From an uncultured Eubacteriales bacterium (GTDB lineage: Bacteria; Bacillota; Clostridia; Oscillospirales; Oscillospiraceae): a DNA stretch of 29,090 nt. Within the stretch, counting starts at the first letter, position 1. The number at the start of each line of letters is the position of its first letter. The stretch covers positions 1 to 29,090 of the forward strand of contig USGS01000012.1 of NCBI GenBank assembly GCA_900554275.1. The letters are read 5' to 3'. Shown here one piece after another: positions 1 to 6,365 of this stretch. The notes under the pieces are model-generated. The model searched no databases, had not been told where the DNA came from, and was given only the letters and a program-made list of their open reading frames with translations. The position numbers and the translations under genes are program-made.

Positions 1-894
1 CATCCCGCCACAGTATCTGACATCATTGCCCATCTGAATGGAAAAGGAATTCAGGCAGTGCGGCAGACTGTTTACGCGGATACCAATGCTCTGATCGATG
101 CAGGGATTGATATTGTGGTGGTCAAGAGTACCCAAAACCAATATTTTATGGGAAGCCGCCTGTTTGAGTATCCAGAACTGAAAATGCTGACAGACGCAGT
201 AGCATCCTCGAAGATCATTTCTGCCAAGAAATCCGAGGAACTGGTACAGAAATTATGCCGTCTGACCAGCACACATCAGGCAGAGCAGCTTCGGCAGCTC
301 GCCAGCCTGTCCAGCCGGGTGAAACCGGACAATGAGCAAGTCTATTACATCATTGATGCCATCCAAACGGCGATCTTGGAAAAGCGGCAGATACAATTCC
401 AGTATTATGAATATACGCCCGAGAAAAAACGAGTTCTCAAACATGGCGGTTATCTCTATCAACTGGACCCCTATGCTTTGGAATGGAAGAATGACCACTA
501 TTACCTGATTGGCTTTTCTCACAAACACCAGCGGATGGCCCACTTCCGAGTAGACCGCCTGTCGGGGATCAAGATACTTCCCGCCGGCTTTACACCCGAT
601 GAAAACTTTGATGTGGCGGGCTACACCAACAAGATCGTTGATATGTTTGCTGCTGACCGCACAGTTTCTGTTGAACTGCTCTGTGAGAACAAGCTGATGA
701 AAACCATCATAGACCATTATGGAGAAGCTGTACCAACCCGCACATATGACGAGGAACACTTTACGGCAAACATTGAAGTCGACCCAAGCGGCACCTTTTA
801 CGGATGGGTATTCAAATTTATGGGCGGGATTCAGATCATAGCACCTCATGAGTGTGTGGAAGAAATGAAGCGGATCGCCCACAGGTTTCTCTAA
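1..894 (+). CDS. WYL-domain transcriptional regulator, 5' truncated by the window
   Basis: The reading frame is open from base 1, giving 297 residues, and the true start lies upstream. The first 20 or so residues look like the second half of a winged helix (SDIIAHLNGKGI), normally the DNA-binding part of these regulators. A linker follows, and then a WYL domain (around GGYLYQLDPYALEWKND and the FRVDRLSGIKIL strand) with a C-terminal extension. WYL proteins are usually ligand-sensing repressors or activators and are frequent next to mobile-element and defence genes. The gene ends at a hairpin terminator before the XRE operon, so it is probably a separate transcription unit. The family is clear. 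The ligand and target are unknown. Confidence 0.85.
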   Translation, partial: HPATVSDIIAHLNGKGIQAVRQTVYADTNALIDAGIDIVVVKSTQNQYFMGSRLFEYPELKMLTDAVASSKIISAKKSEELVQKLCRLTSTHQAEQLRQLASLSSRVKPDNEQVYYIIDAIQTAILEKRQIQFQYYEYTPEKKRVLKHGGYLYQLDPYALEWKNDHYYLIGFSHKHQRMAHFRVDRLSGIKILPAGFTPDENFDVAGYTNKIVDMFAADRTVSVELLCENKLMKTIIDHYGEAVPTRTYDEEHFTANIEVDPSGTFYGWVFKFMGGIQIIAPHECVEEMKRIAHRFL

Positions 895-903
895 AACAGG
901 GGC

Positions 904-947
904 CAGGTGTTATGGAATTTTAACACCTGCCCTTCGTCTCCTTTTTT
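904..947 (+). terminator. Terminator-like hairpin after the WYL gene
   Basis: Perfect 9-bp stem (CAGGTGTTA at 904-912, TAACACCTG at 921-929) with an 8-nt loop, followed after 12 nt by a run of six T (942-947). The T run is further from the stem than usual, so the terminator may be weak. Confidence 0.55.
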
Positions 948-951
948 ATCC

Positions 952-980
952 TTGTATCGAACGGATGTACCGGCTATAAT
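952..980 (+). promoter_or_regulatory. Sigma-A type promoter of the XRE-ImmA operon
   Basis: TTGTAT at 952-957, a 17-nt spacer and TATAAT at 975-980. The start of transcription would fall near 987, just before the operator at 992-1010. Confidence 0.75.
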
Positions 981-991
981 ATAAACAAGAT

Positions 992-1010
992 GTTCGCAAA
1001 CCAGCGAAAC
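992..1010. promoter_or_regulatory. Operator-like inverted repeat, copy 1
   Basis: GTTCGC at 992-997, six bases, then GCGAAAC at 1004-1010. The same half-sites with the same spacing recur at 2097-2114. Placed just downstream of the -10 box, it would block transcription when bound, as expected for autoregulation by the XRE protein. The binding partner is inferred. Confidence 0.6.
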
Positions 1011-1030
1011 TCTATGAAGGAGGGAGACCA

Positions 1031-1390
1031 GTGACCTTTGGAGCTTTCATCAGCACACGGCGCAAAGAGGCCAAATTAAACCTCCGGGATACCGCGAAAC
1101 ACCTCGGTATCTCCAATGGGTACCTGTGTGATATTGAGCAGGGACGCCGGCCGGCGCCAGAGGGAGCGTTTGTAGAGCGGATCTCTTCTTTTCTGGAATT
1201 GGATAAGCAGGAGCATGAAATGCTGCTGGATCTGGCCGCAGATTCCAGGCAGACAGTTCCGGCCGATCTGCCTGACTATATCCGCCAGCATGACATCGTC
1301 CGTGCAGCATTGAGAGTGGCAAAGGAAGTAGATGCTACCGATGAGGAATGGAAAGCATTTATGGAAATGCTGCAGAACCGCCAGAACTAA
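1031..1390 (+). CDS. XRE-family helix-turn-helix repressor
   Basis: 119 residues starting at GTG 1031 with a strong ribosome site (GAAGGAGGGA) upstream. A Cro/CI helix-turn-helix occupies about residues 8-60 (RRKEAKLNLRDTAKHLGIS followed by YLCDIEQGRRPAP). The remaining C-terminal 60 residues are probably a dimerisation or ImmA-contact region. It lies 12 bp ahead of an ImmA-like peptidase gene. This pairing matches ImmR-ImmA of ICEBs1 and similar elements, where the repressor holds the element silent until the peptidase cuts it. The operator downstream of its own promoter and the matching copy before the gene at 2134 suggest it controls both. Family is clear; the role as master repressor is inferred from context. 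Confidence 0.88.
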   Translation: MTFGAFISTRRKEAKLNLRDTAKHLGISNGYLCDIEQGRRPAPEGAFVERISSFLELDKQEHEMLLDLAADSRQTVPADLPDYIRQHDIVRAALRVAKEVDATDEEWKAFMEMLQNRQN

Positions 1391-1402
1391 GGGGGGATTT
1401 TC

Positions 1403-2017
1403 TTGTCTGTACCAAAGTATCGATTGGACGCAATTGAAACCATTGGACGGAAGATCCTGCAAGAGTATGATCCCGTTTTGTTGGACGGGCCTCCCCAGGC
1501 AGTCCCCATCGAAACTATCATAGAGACCAAATTTGATCTAACTCTGGAATATCATTGCCTACGCAAAAACGGGAGCATCCTTGGGGAAACGATTTTTGAT
1601 GAAGGAGCGGCCATTTTATATGACCAAGATGAAAAACGCTACCGCTTGATTGCAGTCAAGGCCGGAACGATCCTGGTGGAGGAGCGGCTTTGTGTGGACA
1701 GGCTCCTCGGCAGGCTGCGGTTCACCTGTGCTCACGAATTGGGGCACTGGGTCCTGCACCAGAAGCTGTACTCCGGCACAGGCGATGTGGCTGCCTATGA
1801 AGGAAAAACATCTTTGGATGAAAGCCACGGTCTGGTCGAATGGCAGGCGGATGCTTTGGCTACTGCTCTCCTCATGCCCCTGCCGCAAATCAAAAGAAGT
1901 TTTTACCGTTTGCGTGCAGGCAGGAGCAATGAGCAGTTGGTTGCGGAAATGGCTCAGATCTTCCAAGTCTCCAAGCAGGCCATGCGTATTCGGTTGGAAA
2001 CACGCAATCTCATATAA
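1403..2017 (+). CDS. ImmA/IrrE-family metallopeptidase
   Basis: 204 residues from TTG 1403, preceded by GGGGGGAT. The zinc-peptidase signature HELGH lies at residues 111-115. A likely third zinc ligand, Glu146, sits in the helix EWQADALATALLMP, as in the DUF955/IrrE fold. Known relatives (ImmA of ICEBs1, IrrE of Deinococcus) cut a partner XRE repressor in response to DNA damage or cell signals and so switch on the element or stress genes. The adjacent upstream XRE gene is the obvious substrate. The residues N-terminal to the catalytic helix form the usual family fold. No sensor domain is visible, so the activating signal is unknown. Confidence 0.9.
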   Translation: MSVPKYRLDAIETIGRKILQEYDPVLLDGPPQAVPIETIIETKFDLTLEYHCLRKNGSILGETIFDEGAAILYDQDEKRYRLIAVKAGTILVEERLCVDRLLGRLRFTCAHELGHWVLHQKLYSGTGDVAAYEGKTSLDESHGLVEWQADALATALLMPLPQIKRSFYRLRAGRSNEQLVAEMAQIFQVSKQAMRIRLETRNLI

Positions 2018-2096
2018 GGTTGGTACACGGCAAGCCCCCCTCCTGAGAGAGGGGCGCAGCCGCACCAATGTTCACAGGCTTTGTTATATGCATTTT

Positions 2097-2114
2097 GTTC
2101 GCAGTTTAGCGAAC
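2097..2114. promoter_or_regulatory. Operator-like inverted repeat, copy 2
   Basis: GTTCGC-N6-GCGAAC, perfect 6-bp half-sites, ending 2 bp before the ribosome site of the gene at 2134. The half-sites and spacing equal those at 992-1010. I do not see a convincing -35/-10 pair in the roughly 115 bp upstream. That gap also holds a CCCCTC/GAGGGG hairpin at 2037-2054 without a T run. Confidence 0.6.
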
Positions 2115-2133
2115 ATGGGAGGAGGAGAATGGC

Positions 2134-2676
2134 ATGAGAAAAGAAAGCTCCACTGTGCAGAAATGTAAAAGGCAGATGGCGACCCTTGGATTTGACAGCC
2201 AGCTGGCCTATCACCGGGTAAAGCTGATTTTGAAAATCTACCGGGATGTGGTGTGGGTCCTCAGTGAGCGGGTGGAGGAACTGCATGAGTATGCCTGGGA
2301 GCTGGGCGATCAGGACGCTGATACCGGGCTTATCTATCTGCAAAGCTTCGCCCCGGATATGGATCTGCAGGAGTTTGAGGAACGGGTCTGCTGTGTGATG
2401 GAAAACCGGATGCTGGTGGATGTGATCGACCGTGCCCTTCTCCGCTTGAAACGATACCCTGACCGGGGTGAACTTTACTATGAGATCCTGACCAAACAAT
2501 TTATCCACCGTTTTAACAGCACAGAAAAAGAACTGCTGGATGAGCTGAATATGGAGCGAAGCGTATTCTATGACCGAAAGCGCGAGGCGATCTTCTTATT
2601 GTCCCTCTGCCTTTTTGGTTATGCTGTGCCGGAACTTCAGGAAGAATTGGAGATGCCCCGACTTTATCCCGACTGA
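2134..2676 (+). CDS. Small sigma/ArpU-like regulatory protein of the element
   Basis: 180 residues from ATG 2134 with GGGAGGAGGAG in front. The protein is mostly helical and charged. The C-terminal third (about residues 108-160, YYEILTKQFIHRF to YDRKREAIFLLSLCLFG) resembles a sigma region 4 or ArpU-type helix-turn-helix: a helix, the turn STEKELLDELNMERS, and a recognition helix. I cannot name a family with certainty. The likely XRE operator lies directly upstream. The last codons run into a row of 11-bp spaced CCGAC boxes in front of the next promoter. A role as an intermediate activator between the XRE/ImmA switch and the sigma gene at 2993 is a reasonable inference, not shown. Confidence 0.6.
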   Translation: MRKESSTVQKCKRQMATLGFDSQLAYHRVKLILKIYRDVVWVLSERVEELHEYAWELGDQDADTGLIYLQSFAPDMDLQEFEERVCCVMENRMLVDVIDRALLRLKRYPDRGELYYEILTKQFIHRFNSTEKELLDELNMERSVFYDRKREAIFLLSLCLFGYAVPELQEELEMPRLYPD

Positions 2677-2717
2677 TTCCCGATGAAAAACCGACGAAAT
2701 CCCTACTCCCTTCCGAC
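2658..2717 (+). repeat. Six CCGAC boxes at exact 11-bp spacing before a promoter
   Basis: Copies start at 2658, 2669, 2680 (CCGAT), 2691, 2702 (CCTAC) and 2713. The core is conserved, usually with T/C before it, and the 6-nt spacers differ. The first two copies lie inside the end of the gene at 2134. The last covers the place where a -35 box would be for the TATACT at 2729. One-helical-turn direct repeats replacing a -35 box are typical of activator sites such as PhoB/OmpR-type boxes. Replication-initiator iterons are an alternative. Confidence 0.75.
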
Positions 2718-2725
2718 TTTGCCTC

Positions 2726-2734
2726 TGCTATACT
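2726..2734 (+). promoter_or_regulatory. Extended -10 promoter ahead of the sigma-factor leader
   Basis: TGC-TATACT (TATACT at 2729-2734) with no recognisable -35 box. That region is filled by the CCGAC array, suggesting activator-dependent transcription. The transcript would start near 2741 and read into the hairpin leader. Confidence 0.55.
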
Positions 2735-2781
2735 CAGTACAGTGGCAGGTATGCGCAAAAATGAATAGAACCAACTGACAA

Positions 2782-2811
2782 GGGCCGGGACGCTGTAAAG
2801 TGTCCCGGCCC
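2782..2811 (+). repeat. Leader hairpin 1 (GGGCCGGGAC stem)
   Basis: Perfect 10-bp inverted repeat: GGGCCGGGAC at 2782-2791 and GTCCCGGCCC at 2802-2811, loop of 10 nt. A shorter GCCGC/GCGGC hairpin follows at 2823-2838. Together with the terminator at 2847 these make a compact structured leader of about 140 nt. Confidence 0.7.
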
Positions 2812-2846
2812 GCTGTATTCCTGCCGCAATATGGCGGCGGGGATCG

Positions 2847-2882
2847 GCCGGGGATGCAGAAATGCGTCCCCGGCTATTTTTC
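2847..2882 (+). terminator. Rho-independent terminator or attenuator upstream of the sigma gene
   Basis: GCCGGGGA (2847-2854) pairs with TCCCCGGC (2867-2874). The stem extends by four more pairs to a GAAA loop and is followed by TATTTTT. It lies between the promoter at 2729 and the sigma gene at 2993, so transcription of the latter needs read-through or antitermination, unless a further promoter exists that I do not see. Confidence 0.75.
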
Positions 2883-2940
2883 TGCCCGGCACTGGGAGGG
2901 CCGGCATGGGCTGGGAGGCTTATATCGCCAAGTACCCCTG

Positions 2941-2977
2941 ATTTCAAGATTTTGATTCGCCATCAAAATCTTGAAAT
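2941..2977. repeat. Perfect 16-bp inverted repeat next to the sigma gene ribosome site
   Basis: ATTTCAAGATTTTGAT at 2941-2956 and its exact reverse complement at 2962-2977, separated by TCGCC. It ends 2 bp before the GGAGG ribosome site at 2980-2984. There is no T run after it, so it is not a terminator. It could be a protein operator, an mRNA stem that controls translation or stability, or an antiterminator partner. Confidence 0.85.
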
Positions 2978-2992
2978 TTGGAGGAAAGGCAC

Positions 2993-3433
2993 ATGGAATC
3001 CAACGGGAAGTTTACCCTTATTGTTTTTAACACCTGCACTCGGGAATATGAAGAAGTTATGGTGACAGAGGAGGTCTATCGTACTTACTGCAGAACCCGG
3101 TGGAACATCAAGGATAATGATCAGAGCTTTTTTGACCATGAGATCCAGACGAGTGGGATGATTGGAAGTCAGGATGGCGCCTATGAAAATTTCCGGGAGT
3201 TTATTGACGCTATCAACACCCCGGAACACATCATCCTTGAGCAAATAAAGAAAGAGGCCCTGTACCAAGCGATCTCAGCGTTGCCTGCTGCGGATCAGGC
3301 ATTGGTACAGGGGTTGTTTTTTAAGGGACAAAGTGAACTTGACTATGCAAGAGAGATTGGCGTTTCACAGCCTGCAGTGCATAAACGGAAAGTCCGTATT
3401 CTCAAGTCTTTGAAAAAACTTTTAGAAAATTGA
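2993..3433 (+). CDS. Sigma-70-like factor of the mobile element (region 4 type)
   Basis: 146 residues. ATG 2993 is chosen because GGAGG at 2980-2984 is well spaced from it. The C-terminal part (about residues 82-143) is a sigma region 4: ALYQAISALPAADQALV, then LDYAREIGVSQPAVHKRKVR as the helix-turn-helix, and a basic tail. The N-terminal half (FTLIVFNTCTREYEEVMVTEEVYRTY) is typical of small sigma-like proteins carried by Clostridia conjugative elements and has no clear region 2. It may therefore work with another protein or with the housekeeping RNA polymerase. It probably drives transfer or excision genes. Its own leader contains an activator-box array, a terminator and a long inverted repeat, so it appears tightly controlled. 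Confidence 0.82.
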   Translation: MESNGKFTLIVFNTCTREYEEVMVTEEVYRTYCRTRWNIKDNDQSFFDHEIQTSGMIGSQDGAYENFREFIDAINTPEHIILEQIKKEALYQAISALPAADQALVQGLFFKGQSELDYAREIGVSQPAVHKRKVRILKSLKKLLEN

Positions 3434-3451
3434 AATTGGAGGGTTATTAAA

Positions 3452-3508
3452 ATGCCGACATCTTCCCCTATACAAGCGAGAAGGAAATGCTTCTCACTTG
3501 TTCCTTGA
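3452..3508 (+). CDS. Possible leader peptide, 18 residues
   Basis: ATG 3452 follows TTGGAGGG with normal spacing and reads MPTSSPIQARRKCFSLVP to a TGA at 3506. It begins 18 bp after the sigma gene. Its codons overlap a GAGAAG/CTTCTC hairpin (about 3478-3495). A good ribosome site in front of a very short frame with a hairpin inside it suggests a regulatory leader peptide for the structured region that follows. It could also be the decayed start of a longer gene. No family is recognised. Confidence 0.35.
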   Translation: MPTSSPIQARRKCFSLVP

Positions 3509-3997
3509 AAACCGAATATCCGATTGTCTGAATACTTTCCTGGCGGGGCTTTTGAAAAAAGCAAGCGACGCTGGAGGATGCGCCAAGACCACCTGTAGAT
3601 GAGCGGCATGGGTTGAAAACGAAGACACCTATACATTTTTGTTCGGTTTTGTCAATCAGCTGATCACCATCTATCAACGACGGCCAAATAAGGTGCTAAG
3701 CGGGTCCATCCGTCCAAAAAACAGCCTGTGGCAAGCTGTATCGCAATGACTCCGCCAGGGATAATGATACTTCCGTCCAGTCACAGCCCCCACCGAAATG
3801 GGGATCAAGCAATGAGGGCGGCCGACAGAGATCCTGCCGGGGGTGAGAGTCCCATGACGCGGTGAAGCCAGCCGCGGTTCAGATGGTCGCCCTACGGAGC
3901 CAGCGCCAGTGGCGCAGGCTTTTGCGCTTGGGGAAGTAGTGTCAAATACGAGCGCAGCAGAAGACAACACAAATGTGAAGTCTTAATATCAGAAGCT
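3509..3997. other. Gene-free structured stretch between sigma factor and MazF
   Basis: About 490 bp without a convincing gene. It is rich in short hairpins: CCCCA/TGGGG near 3788-3803, GGG-TGAGAG-TCCC near 3841-3853, GCGG/CCGC near 3859-3875, GCGCC-AGT-GGCGC near 3903-3915, and CAGAAGC/GCTTCTG spanning 3990-4013. It also has protein-like but startless open stretches: frame 3603-3749 (VENEDTYTFLFGFVNQLI and onward), then an ATGA-coupled 39-codon frame from 3746, and frame 3858-3986. These may be remains of a frameshifted gene, or the whole may be a structured RNA. I cannot decide. Confidence 0.4.
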
Positions 3998-4123
3998 ATG
4001 GGGATCGCTTCTGTCCAAAACCCGTTTACTGACCGGAACATGCCGTATGAGCAGCCATTCCAACCAGATGCGGGAGATGCGGAGGCGGTCCCTATTTTTG
4101 TGATATTAAGCCCAATATGCTGA
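3998..4123 (+). CDS. Possible 41-residue ORF coupled to mazF
   Basis: ATG 3998 to TGA 4121, beginning MGIASVQNPFTDRNMPYEQP. Its stop codon overlaps the AGGAGG ribosome site of the MazF gene (TGAGGAGG), the arrangement expected for translational coupling. The same frame is open upstream to 3866 without another start. There is only a weak ribosome site before the ATG. It occupies the position of a MazE-type antitoxin but is short and shows no antitoxin DNA-binding motif. It may be a small partner, a decayed antitoxin or chance. Confidence 0.3.
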   Translation: MGIASVQNPFTDRNMPYEQPFQPDAGDAEAVPIFVILSPIC

Positions 4124-4136
4124 GGAGGTGTATTCT

Positions 4137-4511
4137 GTGAAAACATATTGCAGACAGGAAATCAGCCGTGGTGACATTTACTATGCTGACCTGCGGCCAG
4201 TCATCGGGTCTGAGCAAGGTGGTATCCGTCCGGTACTCATTCTGCAGAACAACGTGGGCAACCGCCACAGCCCCACAGTGATCGCAGCCCCCATCACCAG
4301 CAAGATGGGAAAACCGCGGCTGCCTACACATGTTTGTTTGAATAGGCAAGCGAATGGATTGAGCTGTGGTTCCGTTATCCTTTTGGAGCAACTTCGCACT
4401 ATTGATAAGTCCAGGCTCAGAGAACGCGTTGGAGCATTGGACACCTCCGAGATGAAACAGATTGACTGGGCGCTTGGTATCAGCGTCGGTCTGGCGGAAG
4501 GATATCGGTAG
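4137..4511 (+). CDS. MazF/PemK-family endoribonuclease toxin
   Basis: 124 residues. GTG 4137 is chosen over GTG 4128 because AGGAGG at 4123-4128 overlaps the latter and is correctly spaced for the former. The family signature is complete: SRGDIYYADLRPVIGSEQGG, then RPVLILQNNVGN and SPTVIAAPITS, and a C-terminal VILLEQLRTIDKSRL with the final helix. MazF enzymes cut single-stranded mRNA at short motifs and are normally held by a MazE antitoxin encoded just upstream. No recognisable antitoxin is next to it here, only a possible 41-residue frame. On mobile elements such genes act in stabilisation or phage defence. Family is certain; the RNA target and partner are unknown. Confidence 0.9.
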   Translation: MKTYCRQEISRGDIYYADLRPVIGSEQGGIRPVLILQNNVGNRHSPTVIAAPITSKMGKPRLPTHVCLNRQANGLSCGSVILLEQLRTIDKSRLRERVGALDTSEMKQIDWALGISVGLAEGYR

Positions 4512-4625
4512 AATAGGTCAATTTATGAACATTTATTCTGTTGGTATTGGTGAATAGATGTTGCCGCCTTACTTGTGGTATTGTTTGAAAAAGCACTTGG
4601 AATAGGAAAACGAGGTGAAGCAAGA

Positions 4626-5267
4626 GTGGAGTACCGAAAAGTTTACTTCCGGATTCGCAGCCGCTATCAGTTCGATTCCGGCTGGCCGGCTGAGACTGAC
4701 GCCGCCAAATTTCATGAAGAAAGCCGCAGCCTGTTCCAGAGTGCGGGCTGGGATCTACAGCCCGGTGGGGACAGCACATCTGATACCGTCATAAAAGGCC
4801 AGCAGGAGTTATACCTGCATCCGATGAACTTTAGTGGTATTATAGAGATGGACGAGATCCCAGCCATCCAAGAACTACTGAAGGATGCGAAATCGTTCTG
4901 CTGCTATGGCTTCGACTGCTACGAGAGGTATTGGGATATTACCGATGAGGAATATCTGGCACAGTTGGAGACCAAGCGCGAGGAGATCACACATGAAATT
5001 CTGGAACGGTGCCGGACAAAACGGAAAAACCTGTATATCACAGGCCCGGTTGCTTTAAATGTCGCTCAAAAGTTCTCTGTACACAGGCTCTGTGATAAAG
5101 AAGGCAAGCATAATCTTGCCAACCGCTTCGTGGGCGAACTGATGGAGCAGCTTGTTCAAGATGGCCTGCTGGTGACAACGAAAACCAGAAACGGTCCTGG
5201 TGTCCGCACGGCAACCGATGCAGAAATTAGCTCCCCACTGCCAGGGCAGCAGCAAATGACCCTGTAA
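4626..5267 (+). CDS. Conserved element protein of unknown function
   Basis: 213 residues from GTG 4626, preceded by CGAGGTGAAG; longer frames starting upstream lack a ribosome site. The N-terminal part (MEYRKVYFRIRSRYQF) looks like a beta-rich start. The middle contains YLHPMNFSG and a Cys/Tyr-rich patch (SFCCYGFDCYERYWDI). A charged helix (YLAQLETKREEITHEILERC) follows, and then a C-terminal part resembling a small winged helix (NLANRFVGELMEQLVQDGLL with a basic wing). No membrane segment or signal peptide is seen. It sits 16 bp before the metallophosphoesterase and is probably co-transcribed with it. I do not recognise the family; a nucleic-acid role is only a guess from the C-terminal shape. 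Confidence 0.65.
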   Translation: MEYRKVYFRIRSRYQFDSGWPAETDAAKFHEESRSLFQSAGWDLQPGGDSTSDTVIKGQQELYLHPMNFSGIIEMDEIPAIQELLKDAKSFCCYGFDCYERYWDITDEEYLAQLETKREEITHEILERCRTKRKNLYITGPVALNVAQKFSVHRLCDKEGKHNLANRFVGELMEQLVQDGLLVTTKTRNGPGVRTATDAEISSPLPGQQQMTL

Positions 5268-5283
5268 ATCGAGGTGCGATGGA

Positions 5284-6033
5284 ATGGCAATTTATATTAC
5301 GGGTGATACTCACGGCGACTTCCAACGCTTTGGGAGCAAATACTTCCCACAGCAGAAGGAGATGATCTGGGAGGACTATGTGGTCATCGCGGGTGATTTT
5401 GGAGGACTGTGGGATGGAAGCCAGAAAGATCAATATTGGTTGGACTGGCTGAACAAGAAGCCCTTCACCACCCTGTTCGTGGATGGGAACCATGAGAATT
5501 TTGACTTGCTGAACACTCTACCAGAAAAAGAATGGAATGGCGGACGGGTCCATGTGGTGCGGGAGCATGTCCTGCACCTTATGCGGGGACAGGTCTTCGA
5601 CTTCGGCGGCCTCACCTGGTTCACAATGGGCGGTGCGGCCTCCCATGATATTCAGGATGGAGTTCTCGATCCAGCCGCTCCGGACTTCGAACACCGGTAT
5701 TGGCTGATGCGTCGGATGCGGTCCATGTTTCGGGTCAAGGGGGTAAGCTGGTGGGCCGAGGAAATGCCCAGCCAAGCGGAATACCAAGAGGCTCTGGCAA
5801 ACCTGGAACGGGTCAACTGGACGGTAGACTGTGTTCTCACCCACTGCGCTCCCAGCGGTGCGGTGCGGAAGCTCAATCCATCCTATGGAACGGATGAACT
5901 GACGGACTTTCTTGAAGCGATTAGTCAGCGATGCCAATTTGCCTACTGGTTTTTTGGACATTACCATGAGAATCGAATCATAGATCAGAAATACATCCTC
6001 CAGTGGGAGAAGATATCTGAACTGAGTTTTTAA
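5284..6033 (+). CDS. Calcineurin-like metallophosphoesterase
   Basis: 249 residues from ATG 5284. All metal-binding motifs of the family are present in order: GDTHGD (Asp8, His10), AGDFGG (Asp38), DGNHENFD (Asn69, His70), LTHCAP, and GHYHEN near the C-terminus. The fold binds two metal ions and hydrolyses phosphomono- or diesters. No signal peptide is seen, so it acts in the cytoplasm. Relatives are common as cargo of Clostridia mobile elements and phages, where substrates are mostly unknown. The short gap to the gene before it suggests an operon. Whether it acts on nucleotides, RNA ends or protein cannot be told from sequence. Confidence 0.88.
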   Translation: MAIYITGDTHGDFQRFGSKYFPQQKEMIWEDYVVIAGDFGGLWDGSQKDQYWLDWLNKKPFTTLFVDGNHENFDLLNTLPEKEWNGGRVHVVREHVLHLMRGQVFDFGGLTWFTMGGAASHDIQDGVLDPAAPDFEHRYWLMRRMRSMFRVKGVSWWAEEMPSQAEYQEALANLERVNWTVDCVLTHCAPSGAVRKLNPSYGTDELTDFLEAISQRCQFAYWFFGHYHENRIIDQKYILQWEKISELSF

Positions 6034-6104
6034 TCGCAATGGTTCAGGGACTATGGAGTCAGCACTCTCTGGTCTATCATTCTAAGCGAAATGGAAGATG
6101 TTAA

Positions 6105-6365
6105 GTGAGCAAAGAGATCGGCTATACTAAGGAAGAAACAGATTTCCCATATGGGTGGAACAAGGGCGATACCTGTGTAATGATTACAAACAAAGCGAAA
6201 AGGAGCACTTCCGAATATATTGTAGAAAGTTATGACGGGGTATATTTTGGCATCCGAAGCCATACCGGGCTATATCACCGGGTATCTCCGTGGAGGATGT
6301 TTCGGACGAAAGAGGAGGCCATTGAAACCCTGGCAGAGCAGAAATATGGAGGCATATCGCTTTAG
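6105..6365 (+). CDS. Small hypothetical protein
   Basis: 86 residues from GTG 6105 with GGAAGAT a few bases upstream. Features are modest: a central beta-like stretch (SEYIVESYDGVYFGIRSH) followed by WRMFRTKEEAIETLAEQKYGG, a helix often seen at the end of small SH3-like or YgiT-like cargo proteins. It has no cysteines to bind metal apart from one and no membrane segment. The 71-bp gap upstream holds no promoter that I recognise, so it may be read from the phosphoesterase transcript. I do not recognise the family. The steady codon pattern and ribosome site make it likely to be real. Confidence 0.5.
   Translation: MSKEIGYTKEETDFPYGWNKGDTCVMITNKAKRSTSEYIVESYDGVYFGIRSHTGLYHRVSPWRMFRTKEEAIETLAEQKYGGISL

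Noticed and set aside
2037..2054. CCCCTC/GAGGGG hairpin after the ImmA gene as a terminator
   Set aside because: A 6-bp stem without a T run; too weak to call.
3746..3920. Cobalamin-riboswitch-like words (GGTGAGAGTCC, GAAGCCAG)
   Set aside because: The motifs are too close together, the conserved CCCGCCACTG-type core is absent, and the downstream gene is a toxin.
3509..4130. Group II intron or its remnant
   Set aside because: No GTGYG 5' end, no domain V sequence and no reverse transcriptase are seen.
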